Source: Christiangramia sediminis (lineage in GTDB: Bacteria; Bacteroidota; Bacteroidia; Flavobacteriales; Flavobacteriaceae). Taken from it: a DNA stretch of 64,000 bases. The notes under the pieces are model-generated. The model did no database searches and had not been told where the DNA came from. It saw only the letters and a list, made by a program, of their open reading frames with translations. Made by a program: the position numbers and the translations under genes. Positions 53,170 to 62,163 of the stretch are shown in pieces (the stretch's first letter is position 1; every line of letters starts with the position of its first letter). The stretch covers positions 124,001-188,000 of the forward strand of contig NZ_JAJBZG010000001.1 of assembly GCF_020552705.1 (NCBI RefSeq), given 5' to 3'.

Positions 53170-53486
53170 TTAATTTCGTGGTTGTAGTTTTGAAGATACT
53201 GGATTTTAAGAATATATTTCCTGTATCTATAAATATAAATTAGTGGACTACAGGCTTTATCTAATGTCTGTAATTTATTCTGAACCCGACTAAATAAAGC
53301 CCGGGCATCTTTTCAACACATATTTATATTTTCAATAAACTGTGATTTTTCTCATATTCCCAATTCTTTCCAGCTTTCACTTCTATTTTAACTCGCTATA
53401 TTTAAACTTATGAAATGAGTATAACAGGAATATAATGCGAACACCAGTGAAGATATGCGAATTGTAAAATCAATAAATATCCACAT
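53170..53486. other. Intergenic region with no recognised gene
   Basis: About 317 bp, AT-rich, between the divergent DoxX-like gene and the response regulator. It holds only weak promoter-like sequences (TATATTTA at 53397-53404). No tRNA, repeat or conserved ORF was seen; the longest in-frame stretch near 53433 is nine codons. Confidence 0.6.
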
Positions 53487-54164
53487 ATGAAAATTCTTAT
53501 CATAGAGGATGAAAAAGATATGCTTCAGAATATGCAGGAAACTCTCGTAAAAGAGAATTACCTTGTAGAAACTGCCAGCGATCTCAATGCTGCTATTTCA
53601 AAGGTGGGGGTATATGATTATGACTGTATATTACTGGATATAAATCTGCCTGATGGCAGCGGAATGGAGATCCTTAATTTTCTAAAGGAGAATGAAAAGA
53701 CAGAAGGAGTGATTATAGTTTCCGCGAGAAATTCTGTAGATGACCGCATTACCGGATTGAATACCGGAGCTGATGATTATATTGCGAAACCATTTCATAT
53801 GGCAGAGTTGAACGCCCGTGTAAAGGCGCTGCTACGAAGAAAAAAGTTTGACGGGAGTGAGCTTCTGAAAATTGGAAATATAAGTATAGATACTGAAAAA
53901 CATATCGCACAAACCGGGTATGGAGAGATGGAATTAAATCGAAAAGAATTCGATATTCTAACATATCTGGCAACCAACCAGAATAGATTGGTCAGTAAAT
54001 CTGCCCTCGCAGAGCATGTTTGGGGAGATCACATAGATCAGGCTGATAGTTTTGAATTCATTTATTCTCAGATAAAGAACTTAAGAAAAAAGCTCAAAGA
54101 CGTTAGGGCAGAGGTGGAAATCAAAGCTGTGTATGGAATTGGTTATAAACTTACTTTAACTTGA
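53487..54164 (+). CDS. OmpR-family response regulator
   Basis: 225 residues. Receiver domain with acidic Glu7-Asp8, phospho-acceptor Asp51 (CILLDINLPDGSG), and the switch Lys in DDYIAKPFHMAEL. C-terminal winged helix ends in YGIGYKLTLT, with LTYLATNQNRLVSKSALAEH and IYSQIKNLRKKL. All key receiver residues are present. Overlaps the kinase gene at its 3' end. Confidence 0.95.
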   Translation: MKILIIEDEKDMLQNMQETLVKENYLVETASDLNAAISKVGVYDYDCILLDINLPDGSGMEILNFLKENEKTEGVIIVSARNSVDDRITGLNTGADDYIAKPFHMAELNARVKALLRRKKFDGSELLKIGNISIDTEKHIAQTGYGEMELNRKEFDILTYLATNQNRLVSKSALAEHVWGDHIDQADSFEFIYSQIKNLRKKLKDVRAEVEIKAVYGIGYKLTLT

Positions 54165-55432
54165 AATTACTCAATTATACTTCTAAATATTTCGCCTTTC
54201 TCCTGTTTTTTGTTCTAACAGGTTGGGCGGTTATTTTTTACTTTCAGATGCTGGATGAGATCTATGACAGCATGGATGACGGACTGGAAAACCAGAAGAT
54301 GCTGGTAATTAGAAATTCAAAACAGCAGGATGCGATCAATATTAAACCCGAATTCGGAGATGGCTATTACACATTATATAGTATTAGCGAAAGATCGGCA
54401 TTGGGTTTCAAGGATTCTTATCGCGATACATTAATGTATATGCAAAATGAGAAAGATTATGAACCTGTACGTTTGCTTGAAAGTGTTTTTAAAAAGGGAG
54501 ATGAATATTATAAGGTAAAAATCATAACTTCTATGGTAGAAGAAGATGATCTTATAGAAGATCTTCTTTTTTCAATCATCTGGTTATATCTTGGTTTGAT
54601 CTTCAGTATTATCATCCTGAATAATCTGATTTTGAAAAAAGTCTGGAATCCATTTTATAAACTCATCGGCAATCTTCGGAAATTTAAAATTGAAAATGAT
54701 ACGGAGATAGAACTACCAGACTCGAAAATTGAAGAATTCAACATCCTAAATGAGAATATTCAAACTTTAATAAGCAAATCGGTTAAAAGCTATCGCAGTC
54801 AGAAACAATTTATTGAAAATGCATCCCATGAGTTACAAACTCCCATTGCGATAAGCATCAATAAACTTGAATTATTGCTGGAAGATAATGGACTTGAGGA
54901 ATCCCAGGCTAATAGAATAATCTCTGTTATCGAAAATCTGGAACGACTCTCCAGGTTTAATCAGTCATTATTATTATTGTCAAAAATTGAGAATAAGCAG
55001 TTTCCAAATGTGGATGAAATTAATTTCAATGAGTTAACCCAAAGCATTGTGGCCGATTTTGAGGACCTTCTGATACATAGAAATATTGAAATTGAGATTG
55101 AAAGTATCGATGAGCTTAATTTTTCAATAAATCCCGATCTGGCCCAGATCTTATTGACAAACCTTATTAAAAATGCGATCCTTCATAATGCTGATTCAGG
55201 GAAAATTAAGATCAGGATCACTTCCGGAAAATGGCAAATTTCGAATCCGGGAAAAATTGCTTTGATAGAAAAAGATCTCTTCGCGCGTTTTCAAAAAGTG
55301 AAAGATAATTCACATTCTTCAGGACTGGGGCTGGCGATTTCCAGAGCCATTGCAGAGCTTTATCAACTGGAACTTTCCTATACTTTTGGAGATGCTCACA
55401 TCTTCAAAATAGATTTTCCTCAGCACAAATAA
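54161..55432 (+). CDS. Sensor histidine kinase
   Basis: 423 residues. The start is TTG at 54161, overlapping the regulator's TGA stop by 4 bp. A later Met (MLDEIYD) would delete the first transmembrane helix, so TTG is preferred. Two helices (about residues 10-28 and 137-158) flank a periplasmic sensor of about 110 residues. H-box NASHELQTPIAISINKLELL, N-box LLTNLIKNAILHN, and G-box HSSGLGLAISRAIAELY are present; the G1 box is reduced to ISNPGKI. Ligand unknown. Confidence 0.93.
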   Translation: MKLLNYTSKYFAFLLFFVLTGWAVIFYFQMLDEIYDSMDDGLENQKMLVIRNSKQQDAINIKPEFGDGYYTLYSISERSALGFKDSYRDTLMYMQNEKDYEPVRLLESVFKKGDEYYKVKIITSMVEEDDLIEDLLFSIIWLYLGLIFSIIILNNLILKKVWNPFYKLIGNLRKFKIENDTEIELPDSKIEEFNILNENIQTLISKSVKSYRSQKQFIENASHELQTPIAISINKLELLLEDNGLEESQANRIISVIENLERLSRFNQSLLLLSKIENKQFPNVDEINFNELTQSIVADFEDLLIHRNIEIEIESIDELNFSINPDLAQILLTNLIKNAILHNADSGKIKIRITSGKWQISNPGKIALIEKDLFARFQKVKDNSHSSGLGLAISRAIAELYQLELSYTFGDAHIFKIDFPQHK

Positions 55433-55494
55433 ATAAATTCCAGATTCTTTACAGTTTTCAGTCTCATATTTGATTCAAATTAAAAATTGAAATT

Positions 55495-55941
55495 ATGAGA
55501 AGACTAGTTTTTATGAGCCTATTCGCCGTATTTTTTATCACTGGCTGTGCCCAGAAAAATGTAACCAAGGCGGAAATTCCATCGGTTGTGTTAAATGCAT
55601 TTAAAGCTGAATTTGATAATCCTGAGAACTCTGAATGGGAAATGGAGGGAAATGATTTTGAAGTGGAATTTGATATTGCAGAGGTAGAGCATAAAGCACT
55701 TCTGGATAGTGACGGTAAACTTTTAAAATATAAGAAAGATATTACCCAGGCAGATCTTCCTAAAGCAGTCGTTGCTATTCTTGAAGCAGAATTTTCAGAT
55801 AAAAAATATGACGATTTTGAACTTCTAAATATCAATGGCGAAGAATACTACCAGATAGAAATCGATGAAACACTGAGAGATAAAAATATAGTTTTTACCG
55901 CTTCTGGTGAAAATGCTACAGATATTCCGGTATGGGATTAA
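55495..55941 (+). CDS. PepSY-like lipoprotein
   Basis: 148 residues, lipoprotein signal with Cys18 (FITGC). Two PepSY-like repeats (VVLNAFKAEFDNPENSEWEM and AVVAILEAEFSDKKYDDFEL) each followed by a beta-strand pair. This matches the putative beta-lactamase-inhibitor-like PepSY fold (PF11396-type) frequent in Bacteroidota. Located 62 bp after a two-component kinase and probably controlled by it; proteins of this type are often found beside such kinases. Confidence 0.82.
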   Translation: MRRLVFMSLFAVFFITGCAQKNVTKAEIPSVVLNAFKAEFDNPENSEWEMEGNDFEVEFDIAEVEHKALLDSDGKLLKYKKDITQADLPKAVVAILEAEFSDKKYDDFELLNINGEEYYQIEIDETLRDKNIVFTASGENATDIPVWD

Positions 55942-56810
55942 TCCAAAATTTGAAAAAGATGACCAGGAAAATTCTGGGAATTGTGGCGATCGTCCTTGTT
56001 TTGGCAGGGATCGTCGCTTTTTCCTTCAGCAATAAATTTGAAAAAGGTATCGCCAGCAAAGCTAACGCTGAGCGTGAATATACCATCAAGAATAAGTGGG
56101 ATCTTCCTGAAGTTCTGGAAGAAGTTTCCGGGATTCATTATTATGCTCCTAATAAACTGGCCAGTGTACAGGATGAAGATGGGACAATATTTATTTATGA
56201 TCTGGACAAAAAAGAAATTGAAAAGGAGATAAATTTTGCCGGAAGTGGGGATTATGAAGCCTTGACCATCAAAGATCAGGATGCTTATGTCTTAAGAAGT
56301 GATGGTGTTCTTTTTGAAATAAAAAATTTTTTAAAAAATCCCAAAATAATAAAATATGATCCGGACATAGATCACTCGGTAAATTTTGAAGGGCTATGTT
56401 TTGCTAAGGAATCTGGTAAACTTTTAATGATCACCAAGGAGGAGGATGTTGAAGATGGGGTCAAGAATGTTTATAGTTTTGATCTTACCAGCAAAAGTTT
56501 TGATAAGAGCGTCCCCTTTAAGCTGGAGACCGAAAAAGGTATTTTCAAGGATTATAAAGGTTCGTTTAGACCTTCCGAAATTGAGATCAATCCGAAAACT
56601 GGAGAGTATTATGTTTTAGACGGGAAAAACCCCAGGTTACTGATCCTAAATTCATCATTTAAAGTACTGCGATTAATCAGCCTGGACGAAGATGATTTTG
56701 AACAACCGGAAGGGATAAGTTTTGATGATGAGGGAAGATTGTTTATTTCCAATGAGGCAGGTAAGAATGATGCCAATATTCTGGAAATTCATTTAAATCC
56801 CGATAAGTAA
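55932..56810 (+). CDS. SdiA-regulated-like beta-propeller protein, membrane-anchored
   Basis: 292 residues with start ATG 55932 (overlapping the PepSY gene by 10 bp); ATG 55959 (MTRKILGIV) is an alternative. One N-terminal helix or signal anchor (about residues 13-30). The remainder is a beta-propeller-like chain (VSGIHYYAPNKLASVQDEDG, LTIKDQDAYVLRSDGVLFEI, PEGISFDDEGRLFISNEAGK) that fits the SdiA-regulated/SMP-30-like group. Function unknown. Its stop overlaps the next gene's ATG. Confidence 0.8.
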   Translation: MGLIQNLKKMTRKILGIVAIVLVLAGIVAFSFSNKFEKGIASKANAEREYTIKNKWDLPEVLEEVSGIHYYAPNKLASVQDEDGTIFIYDLDKKEIEKEINFAGSGDYEALTIKDQDAYVLRSDGVLFEIKNFLKNPKIIKYDPDIDHSVNFEGLCFAKESGKLLMITKEEDVEDGVKNVYSFDLTSKSFDKSVPFKLETEKGIFKDYKGSFRPSEIEINPKTGEYYVLDGKNPRLLILNSSFKVLRLISLDEDDFEQPEGISFDDEGRLFISNEAGKNDANILEIHLNPDK

Positions 56811-57514
56811 TGGATAGCGTTGTTCTGGAAGAGAAGAATATCAAACAAAGCAAACTGCCCCTATATCTTTCTCTTATTATAGTCGCTTTGATCGTGGTCG
56901 CCTATTTTTTTATTCCTTCTGCGCAAAATTTTATGGATGAAGCATGGAGCGTCCTCACGAGCGGTGATAATCAAAAGATACAGCAATGGTTTAAGGGATT
57001 TGGCTGGATTGCCCCATTATTATTGATCCTGGCGATGGTTGCCCAGATGTTTCTCATTGTGATCCCAACTATAGCTTTGATGGTGGTAAGTATTTTAGCT
57101 TATGGCCCCATTTGGGGAAGTATCATTGTGTTGATAGCAGTTTTTACAGCCTCGACAGTAGGTTACTCTATAGGAAGATATTTTGGGCCCGGGATGGTTG
57201 AGAAGATCATTGGCCATAAATCTGAAAAGAAGGTAGCTGATTTTCTGGAAACTTATGGTTTCTGGGCAATTTTCATTACCAGGTTAAATCCGTTTCTTTC
57301 TAATGATGCCATTAGTTTTGTAGCAGGTATTCTGAAGATGAGTTATAGAAAATTTATAACTGCTACTATCACCGGGATAGCCCCATTAACGATATTTATT
57401 GCCATTTTGGGTAAGAGTACGCAAGGTTTAAAAACGGGTTTACTATGGGGTTCCATAGTGAGTCTAGTACTTTTTGGGGCTTATATTTACTGGGATAAAA
57501 AGATCAGGAATTGA
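56810..57514 (+). CDS. TVP38/TMEM64 (DedA superfamily) membrane protein
   Basis: 234 residues, about six helices. VTT-domain motifs: SIIVLIAVFTASTVGYSIGR, FGPGMVEKII and FLETYGFWAIFITRLNPFLS, with SFVAGILKMSYRKF. DedA-type proteins are linked to lipid scrambling and membrane homeostasis. Last gene of a PepSY-propeller-TVP38 operon; start overlaps the preceding stop by 1 bp. A terminator follows. Confidence 0.9.
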   Translation: MDSVVLEEKNIKQSKLPLYLSLIIVALIVVAYFFIPSAQNFMDEAWSVLTSGDNQKIQQWFKGFGWIAPLLLILAMVAQMFLIVIPTIALMVVSILAYGPIWGSIIVLIAVFTASTVGYSIGRYFGPGMVEKIIGHKSEKKVADFLETYGFWAIFITRLNPFLSNDAISFVAGILKMSYRKFITATITGIAPLTIFIAILGKSTQGLKTGLLWGSIVSLVLFGAYIYWDKKIRN

Positions 57515-57556
57515 TATTCTTATAGGAATATTTTTATAATGAATTTTCAGAAATAA

Positions 57557-57590
57557 AAAAGCCCCGAGGAAATCCTCAGGGCTTTTCAGG
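57557..57590. terminator. Bidirectional terminator between TVP38 and the large lipoprotein gene
   Basis: GCCCCGAGGA-AA-TCCTCAGGGC hairpin (57561-57582, one mismatch) with an upstream A-run and downstream TTTT. Confidence 0.8.
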
Positions 57591-57607
57591 TTAAATATTA
57601 GAATAAT

Positions 57608-59626
57608 CTAGTTATTATAAAGGTATAATGAAGATGCAGCTGTAAGATCATTTTCCAGATCTGGTGCAACATTACCTGTAAGATTTAGAGCATCTGAAAA
57701 TGCAAGTACTTTACCGTTTCCTACTTCGGCAATAAATACCGTTTGAGTTTTGTTATCATAAGCAATATCAATAGGGTTACCTAATAATGTTGCTGCACCT
57801 GCAACTCTGGTCTGGTCACTTTGCGCGATCATACCACCATCAGAAACAGCATCTAGCTTTGTGCTGAAATCCTGGATTACCTGGAATCCACCATCTGTAC
57901 TCGCATTAGCAGCATCACCAATATCGGTAAGTACTAATACATCATCCGCTTCACTATAATCGATTCCGTGAGTTCTAACAATTCCACCAACGGTAATTCT
58001 CTTATCCGCAGTGATCATTCCGTCCATATCATTATCAAGGAAATCATTGAATACAGCGATATCACTTGAGTTATCTACCACCGCAATAAGGTCTCCTCCT
58101 TTGAAAGTGATCCCCCAAACATTGAATCCTGGATTAAACGTATTTTCTAAAGTAAATGAAGACCCATCGTAAGAATAGACATAGAACATATGCATGTCAT
58201 TATCTGAAACTACCACATGATTTCCAAAAACTGCAATTTCCCTAGGGCTCATTAGTTCAGCATCACTGGTAAAATCGGCAGTCGCAGAACCACCATCCAT
58301 AGTTCCTGAAAAACCTGAATAATATTCAAGCATCATTCCAGATCTTGAAGCCTGGATAACTGCATCGTTCGTAGCTGAATAATAAATACCTTCAGCGGCG
58401 CTTGCGTCTGTCATCACAGATTTTATTAGTGCTCCGGAAGCATCATAAACGCTTATATTTCCATCAGAATTATTGGTCACATAAAGTTCGGTCATTCTAT
58501 TTGCAGAAGCCATCCCCGTATTCCCGTCTGTTTCATCACTTGAGAAATAAATCGAAGAAGCTGAAGTAAGGTCCATAGTATATGAAGGAGCAATATCTCC
58601 ACCATCACCAAAACCGGTAAATCCTAAAACTTTTCCATTTCCAATTTCAGAAATATAAACGGCATCCTCTTCAGAATCATAAGCTACATCAATAGGATTA
58701 CCTAGCATGGTTGAAGCTCCGGCAACTCTGGTTTGCATATCAAGAGTCAATAATTCCCCATCAGATAATGCATCAAATTTTGTTGAGAAATCATCAATCA
58801 CATGAAAACCACCATCATCAGTCGCGTTTGCAGCATCACCAATATCAGTTAAGACCATGACATCGTCTGTACCATCATAAGTAAGACCGTGAGTTCTTAC
58901 AATACCTTCAATAGTTACTCTTTTAGACGGCATCATCATACCATCAGCAAGATTTGCTTCAAAATCATAAAATACTGCCAGGTCACTGCTTGAATCTACC
59001 ACAGCATACAGGTCTTCACCTTTAAAAGTAACTCCCCAAACCGGGAATGGTACTTCTACAGTATTCATTAAAGAAAAACCGCTACCATTATTAGAATAAA
59101 CATAAAACTTATTAGAACCATTATCAGATACCACATAAGTAGATCCGTTAACAGCCAATTCACGAGGGCTTTCCAAATCTGCAGAGCTACTGTAAGCTGC
59201 AGTTACATCTGTATCTGTAGTAAAGGTGCTAATATCTGAATAAGCGTCTAAACGCATATCAGATCTTGAAGCCTGAACTACCATATCGTTTGCAGCATCA
59301 TAATAGATACCTTCTGCTGCGGTAGCATCAGTTGTAAAAGTTACCAGTGAATCTCCAGTAACACTATAAAGAGAAATGTTTCCGTTCTCGTTATTAGTTA
59401 CAAACAGTTGAGCACGTCTTCCAGCTTGCTCTTCGCAAGGTTCACAAGAACCACCACAATCAACTCCGGTTTCATCTCCGTTCATCACTCCATCAGAACA
59501 AGTAGCCATTGCGGGCATATCATCCGCAGTTTCCATAAAATTATCATCATCAGAGCATGATGCTAATAATGCTACGATCGAAAATGCGAACGCGAATTTA
59601 TAAATTTTTAAAAATGACTTTTTCAT
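57608..59626 (-). CDS. Large lipoprotein with a duplicated propeller-like domain
   Basis: 672 residues, lipoprotein signal with Cys24 (LLASC). A short Cys-rich motif follows (DGVMNGDETGVDCGGSC, with Cys43, 57, 61, 64), of a kind repeated in Bacteroidota surface proteins. From residue 72 the chain is two copies of an approximately 300-residue unit; compare ELYVTNNSDGNISVYDASGA with QLFVTNNENGNISLYSVTGD, and QASRSDMRLDAYSD with QASRSGMMLEYYSG. Each half resembles a beta-propeller of NHL/SMP-30 type. Extracellular binding or enzymatic role is possible but unproven. Confidence 0.8.
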   Translation of the reverse strand: MKKSFLKIYKFAFAFSIVALLASCSDDDNFMETADDMPAMATCSDGVMNGDETGVDCGGSCEPCEEQAGRRAQLFVTNNENGNISLYSVTGDSLVTFTTDATAAEGIYYDAANDMVVQASRSDMRLDAYSDISTFTTDTDVTAAYSSSADLESPRELAVNGSTYVVSDNGSNKFYVYSNNGSGFSLMNTVEVPFPVWGVTFKGEDLYAVVDSSSDLAVFYDFEANLADGMMMPSKRVTIEGIVRTHGLTYDGTDDVMVLTDIGDAANATDDGGFHVIDDFSTKFDALSDGELLTLDMQTRVAGASTMLGNPIDVAYDSEEDAVYISEIGNGKVLGFTGFGDGGDIAPSYTMDLTSASSIYFSSDETDGNTGMASANRMTELYVTNNSDGNISVYDASGALIKSVMTDASAAEGIYYSATNDAVIQASRSGMMLEYYSGFSGTMDGGSATADFTSDAELMSPREIAVFGNHVVVSDNDMHMFYVYSYDGSSFTLENTFNPGFNVWGITFKGGDLIAVVDNSSDIAVFNDFLDNDMDGMITADKRITVGGIVRTHGIDYSEADDVLVLTDIGDAANASTDGGFQVIQDFSTKLDAVSDGGMIAQSDQTRVAGAATLLGNPIDIAYDNKTQTVFIAEVGNGKVLAFSDALNLTGNVAPDLENDLTAASSLYLYNN

Positions 59627-59795
59627 AATATTATTTAATTGGTTTATATACCCATACTTACGGGAGTTAGTGAATTGAAGATGTGAAGGAAAACCGAAAC
59701 TTGTGTTAAAAGAGGATTTTTCAAAACTGAAGAAAATTAAGAGGGTGTCTACTCAGAAAATATGAACCTTTTCAAGAATTGATATCATGATTTAG

Positions 59796-59867
59796 TTACA
59801 TTTTGTAAAATAAACTTGACATATTAAAAAAAGCATTTATATTTGTAAAACAAACTTTACATCAAAT
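59796..59867 (+). promoter_or_regulatory. Operator-like repeats and promoter of the membrane protein/XRE pair
   Basis: Promoter: TTG 59816-59818, 19-bp spacer, TATATTTG 59838-59845 (exact). Two 22-bp direct repeats (59801-59822 and 59841-59862) match at 19 of 22 positions. Each has an inverted TGTAAA-N6-TTTACA (or TTGACA) arrangement. One overlaps the -33 element and the other overlaps the -7 box and start region. Spacing is 40 bp. This is what a repressor binding two sites would need. Confidence 0.65.
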
Positions 59868-59881
59868 CAAATGAGTTAATT

Positions 59882-60289
59882 ATGAAAGCAAAAGAAAATC
59901 ATGGCGAAGTACAGAAGAAAAACGTCAGAGGTCTTGCTCTTTGGACATTCTTATGGACCATCAGTGTCGCGGTAGTTACTTTCGGATCTCAATATGTTTG
60001 GGATAGCAAAGTCCTTACTGGGGTTTCAATTTTAATTTCCACTGTTCTGGGAATAGGAATGATTCGAGCCAACATCAAGTATTTACTGTCGCTTGACGAA
60101 TTACAAAGAAAAATCCAAATGGATGCTATGGGTATAGCTCTGGGAATTGCTTTAGTTGGGGGAATTAGTTATGCTTTATTAGATACTACCAATGTAATTA
60201 GTCAGGATGCAGAAATCTCATACCTAATTATTCTTATTGGGTTAAGTTATATGGCCGCAGTATTAATTGGAAATGCGCGATATAAATGA
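59882..60289 (+). CDS. Four-helix membrane protein paired with an XRE regulator
   Basis: 135 residues. Hydrophobic helices at about residues 16-36, 44-62, 80-100 and 111-130, with a conserved polar loop YLLSLDELQRKIQMDAMGIA before helix 3. No established family name is certain. Its stop overlaps the XRE gene's ATG (ATGA), a typical layout of a small membrane protein controlled by its own HTH partner. Confidence 0.75.
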   Translation: MKAKENHGEVQKKNVRGLALWTFLWTISVAVVTFGSQYVWDSKVLTGVSILISTVLGIGMIRANIKYLLSLDELQRKIQMDAMGIALGIALVGGISYALLDTTNVISQDAEISYLIILIGLSYMAAVLIGNARYK

Positions 60290-60480
60290 AGAACCGACTC
60301 AAAGTATTAAGGGCTGAACATGATATGACCCAGGCACAACTGGCAGATGAAACCGGCGTTTCCCGCCAAACCATCAATGCAATAGAAAAAGGGAAGTTCG
60401 ATCCCAGTTTACCCCTGGCGTTTAGATTCGCCAAACTTTTCAAACTAAAGATCGAAGAGATTTTTCAGGATGAGGAATAA
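60286..60480 (+). CDS. XRE-family helix-turn-helix regulator
   Basis: 64 residues, essentially one HTH domain (EHDMTQAQLADETGVSRQTI, AIEKGKFDPSLPLAFRFAKL). The size and ending (KIEEIFQDEE) match the small YozG-like repressors that are cotranscribed with a membrane protein. The 22-bp repeats upstream of the pair are its likely operators. Terminator immediately after. Confidence 0.9.
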   Translation: MKNRLKVLRAEHDMTQAQLADETGVSRQTINAIEKGKFDPSLPLAFRFAKLFKLKIEEIFQDEE

Positions 60481-60483
60481 AAT

Positions 60484-60512
60484 AAGCCGGAATATTACTT
60501 CCGGCTTTTTTG
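60484..60512 (+). terminator. Intrinsic terminator after the XRE gene
   Basis: A 9-bp perfect stem AAGCCGGAA/TTCCGGCTT (60484-60507) with a 6-nt loop, followed by a T-run. Confidence 0.92.
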
Positions 60513-60710
60513 TTATTAGGATTTAAATCCAGCCTGACCAAATTTTTTTAATAAATGTTGAAAAAAATTTCAACAAATTAAATCCAATTATAGTATTCTT
60601 GCGTAAAACATTAGTAGATAGAATTATCCATGAACTATAATTTACCGAAAGGTTTTTCTTACTCAAATTGATATCTTTTAATATAAAAATGGGTAAAAGG
60701 TCTAAATTGA

Positions 60711-60739
60711 TTGATTTTCAGATGTATTTAGTATATTTC
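60711..60739 (+). promoter_or_regulatory. Possible promoter of the receiver-HEAT-glycosyltransferase operon
   Basis: TTG 60711-60713, 18-bp spacer, TATATTTC 60732-60739 (one mismatch from TAnnTTTG). 17 bp before the ATG at 60757. Confidence 0.45.
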
Positions 60740-60756
60740 AATACAAATAATTTCGA

Positions 60757-61110
60757 ATGCGAAAGGTTCTGGTAATTCAAGAAGACATAATTATTTTAAA
60801 GATTCTTGAAAGACTTGTAATTACAAATGAATTTGAATGCAAGGCTATTAGATCTTTAAATGCTTTAACTATTGAAGACCAGCAAACCAATTTTGATTTT
60901 ATTATAACTGATATTTTGTTTGAAGGGATAGCCCCCCTTGAATTTGTTGCACAGGTTCAGGAAATTATTCCTCACAAGAATTTACTGGTGGTGACCAATA
61001 TGGGACAGGATAAGATAAAAATGGAAATCTTCGCCCTAAGAGGGATTACCGGTTTTTATGCTGTACCCATAGATCTAGATGAAATTGAATATATCATACA
61101 AGCCTACTAA
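60757..61110 (+). CDS. Receiver-like protein lacking the conserved lysine
   Basis: 117 residues, a stand-alone receiver domain. Acidic pair Glu9-Asp10, likely phosphorylatable Asp52 (FIITDILFEG) and Thr80 (VVTNMG) are kept, but the conserved Lys before Pro is Val103 (GFYAVPIDLDE). No output domain. It starts an operon with a HEAT protein and a glycosyltransferase, so it may act as a local regulator of polysaccharide synthesis. Phosphorylation without the Lys is possible but signalling is usually impaired. Confidence 0.75.
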   Translation: MRKVLVIQEDIIILKILERLVITNEFECKAIRSLNALTIEDQQTNFDFIITDILFEGIAPLEFVAQVQEIIPHKNLLVVTNMGQDKIKMEIFALRGITGFYAVPIDLDEIEYIIQAY

Positions 61111-62163
61111 ATGAACGAAACGAACGTATCGTACTTTATAGGCTTCGTTTTATCAATCCTCGTAATTTACTGGATTTCGATAGCTGTAAGTGTAATTTAT
61201 CGAAAAATACGAGTAAAACAAATTTCCCGTATCGAGCATACTTTTGCCGATGTGGTAAGTCGTTATTTGTATAATGATCCTTTGAATCCTTTAAGTATTA
61301 GTGAAATAAATGAGACACTCAAATCGGTTGGGATCAGGCCTCATAATAAAAATAACATACAGTATCTTATAAGTCTTATGATACGTACGCAAAGAACAAT
61401 TTTAGGGGGAAATTATATCAAAATTAAAAAGCTTTATACCCAGATTCCACCCTATAATGCTTCTTTCTCCAAAATTTCCAGCTGGAACTGGTATCGTCGT
61501 GCCAGGGGCATAAGAGAAATATATGAAATGAATCAATCGCAATATTTGGATGAAGTTGTGAAGTTTCGAAACCACCGAAATATATTTGTAAGAAGAGAAG
61601 CGCAAATTGCAATGGTAGTCTTTCTGGGCTGGGAATCCTTGAGATTTTTGCCTTACCTGAAGCGAAATATGACCCTATGGCAACAAATTAAAATTGTAGA
61701 AAAATTATATGATCATTACCCAAAACCTGAATTAAAATTCTTGCATAGAGCCTATAAAACAGATAAGTTATTTGGAAAAAAGCTCTTGATGCGAATTATC
61801 AGGAAGTTTCAGTTACATTCAGAAACCGATTTTATTCTGGAACATCTTATTCATGAGGACTATGAAGTAAGGGAAACCGCAATTTATTGTTTGCAAACCT
61901 TTGCTGTTTCCTCTGAGAGAATGAATTTTATTAAGCAGATCTATGAAAAAGTCACAGACTCATCTCAGCAGGCTCAACTTTTGAATTATATATTCGAAAA
62001 CTCTGATATTGACCTAGATTTTTATTTACAACAACTATATGGTCCAAATGAAGAACTAAAGCTTAATGTGGCAGAAATTCTTTGGAACAACGGTTATAAA
62101 GAGAAAGTACAGGAATTCTATTATCAACAATACAGCAAAAAAGAGGAACTAAATGCTCAATGA
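61111..62163 (+). CDS. Membrane-anchored HEAT-repeat-like protein
   Basis: 350 residues. One N-terminal helix (about residues 7-30, SYFIGFVLSILVIYWISIAV). From about residue 130 a series of helical pairs reading EVVKFRNHRNIFVRREAQIA, ILEHLIHEDYEVRETAIYCL and LYGPNEELKLNVAEILWNNG fits HEAT-type repeats. No catalytic motif. The gene starts right at the receiver stop and overlaps the glycosyltransferase by 11 bp. A scaffold for the synthase is an inference. Confidence 0.8.
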   Translation: MNETNVSYFIGFVLSILVIYWISIAVSVIYRKIRVKQISRIEHTFADVVSRYLYNDPLNPLSISEINETLKSVGIRPHNKNNIQYLISLMIRTQRTILGGNYIKIKKLYTQIPPYNASFSKISSWNWYRRARGIREIYEMNQSQYLDEVVKFRNHRNIFVRREAQIAMVVFLGWESLRFLPYLKRNMTLWQQIKIVEKLYDHYPKPELKFLHRAYKTDKLFGKKLLMRIIRKFQLHSETDFILEHLIHEDYEVRETAIYCLQTFAVSSERMNFIKQIYEKVTDSSQQAQLLNYIFENSDIDLDFYLQQLYGPNEELKLNVAEILWNNGYKEKVQEFYYQQYSKKEELNAQ

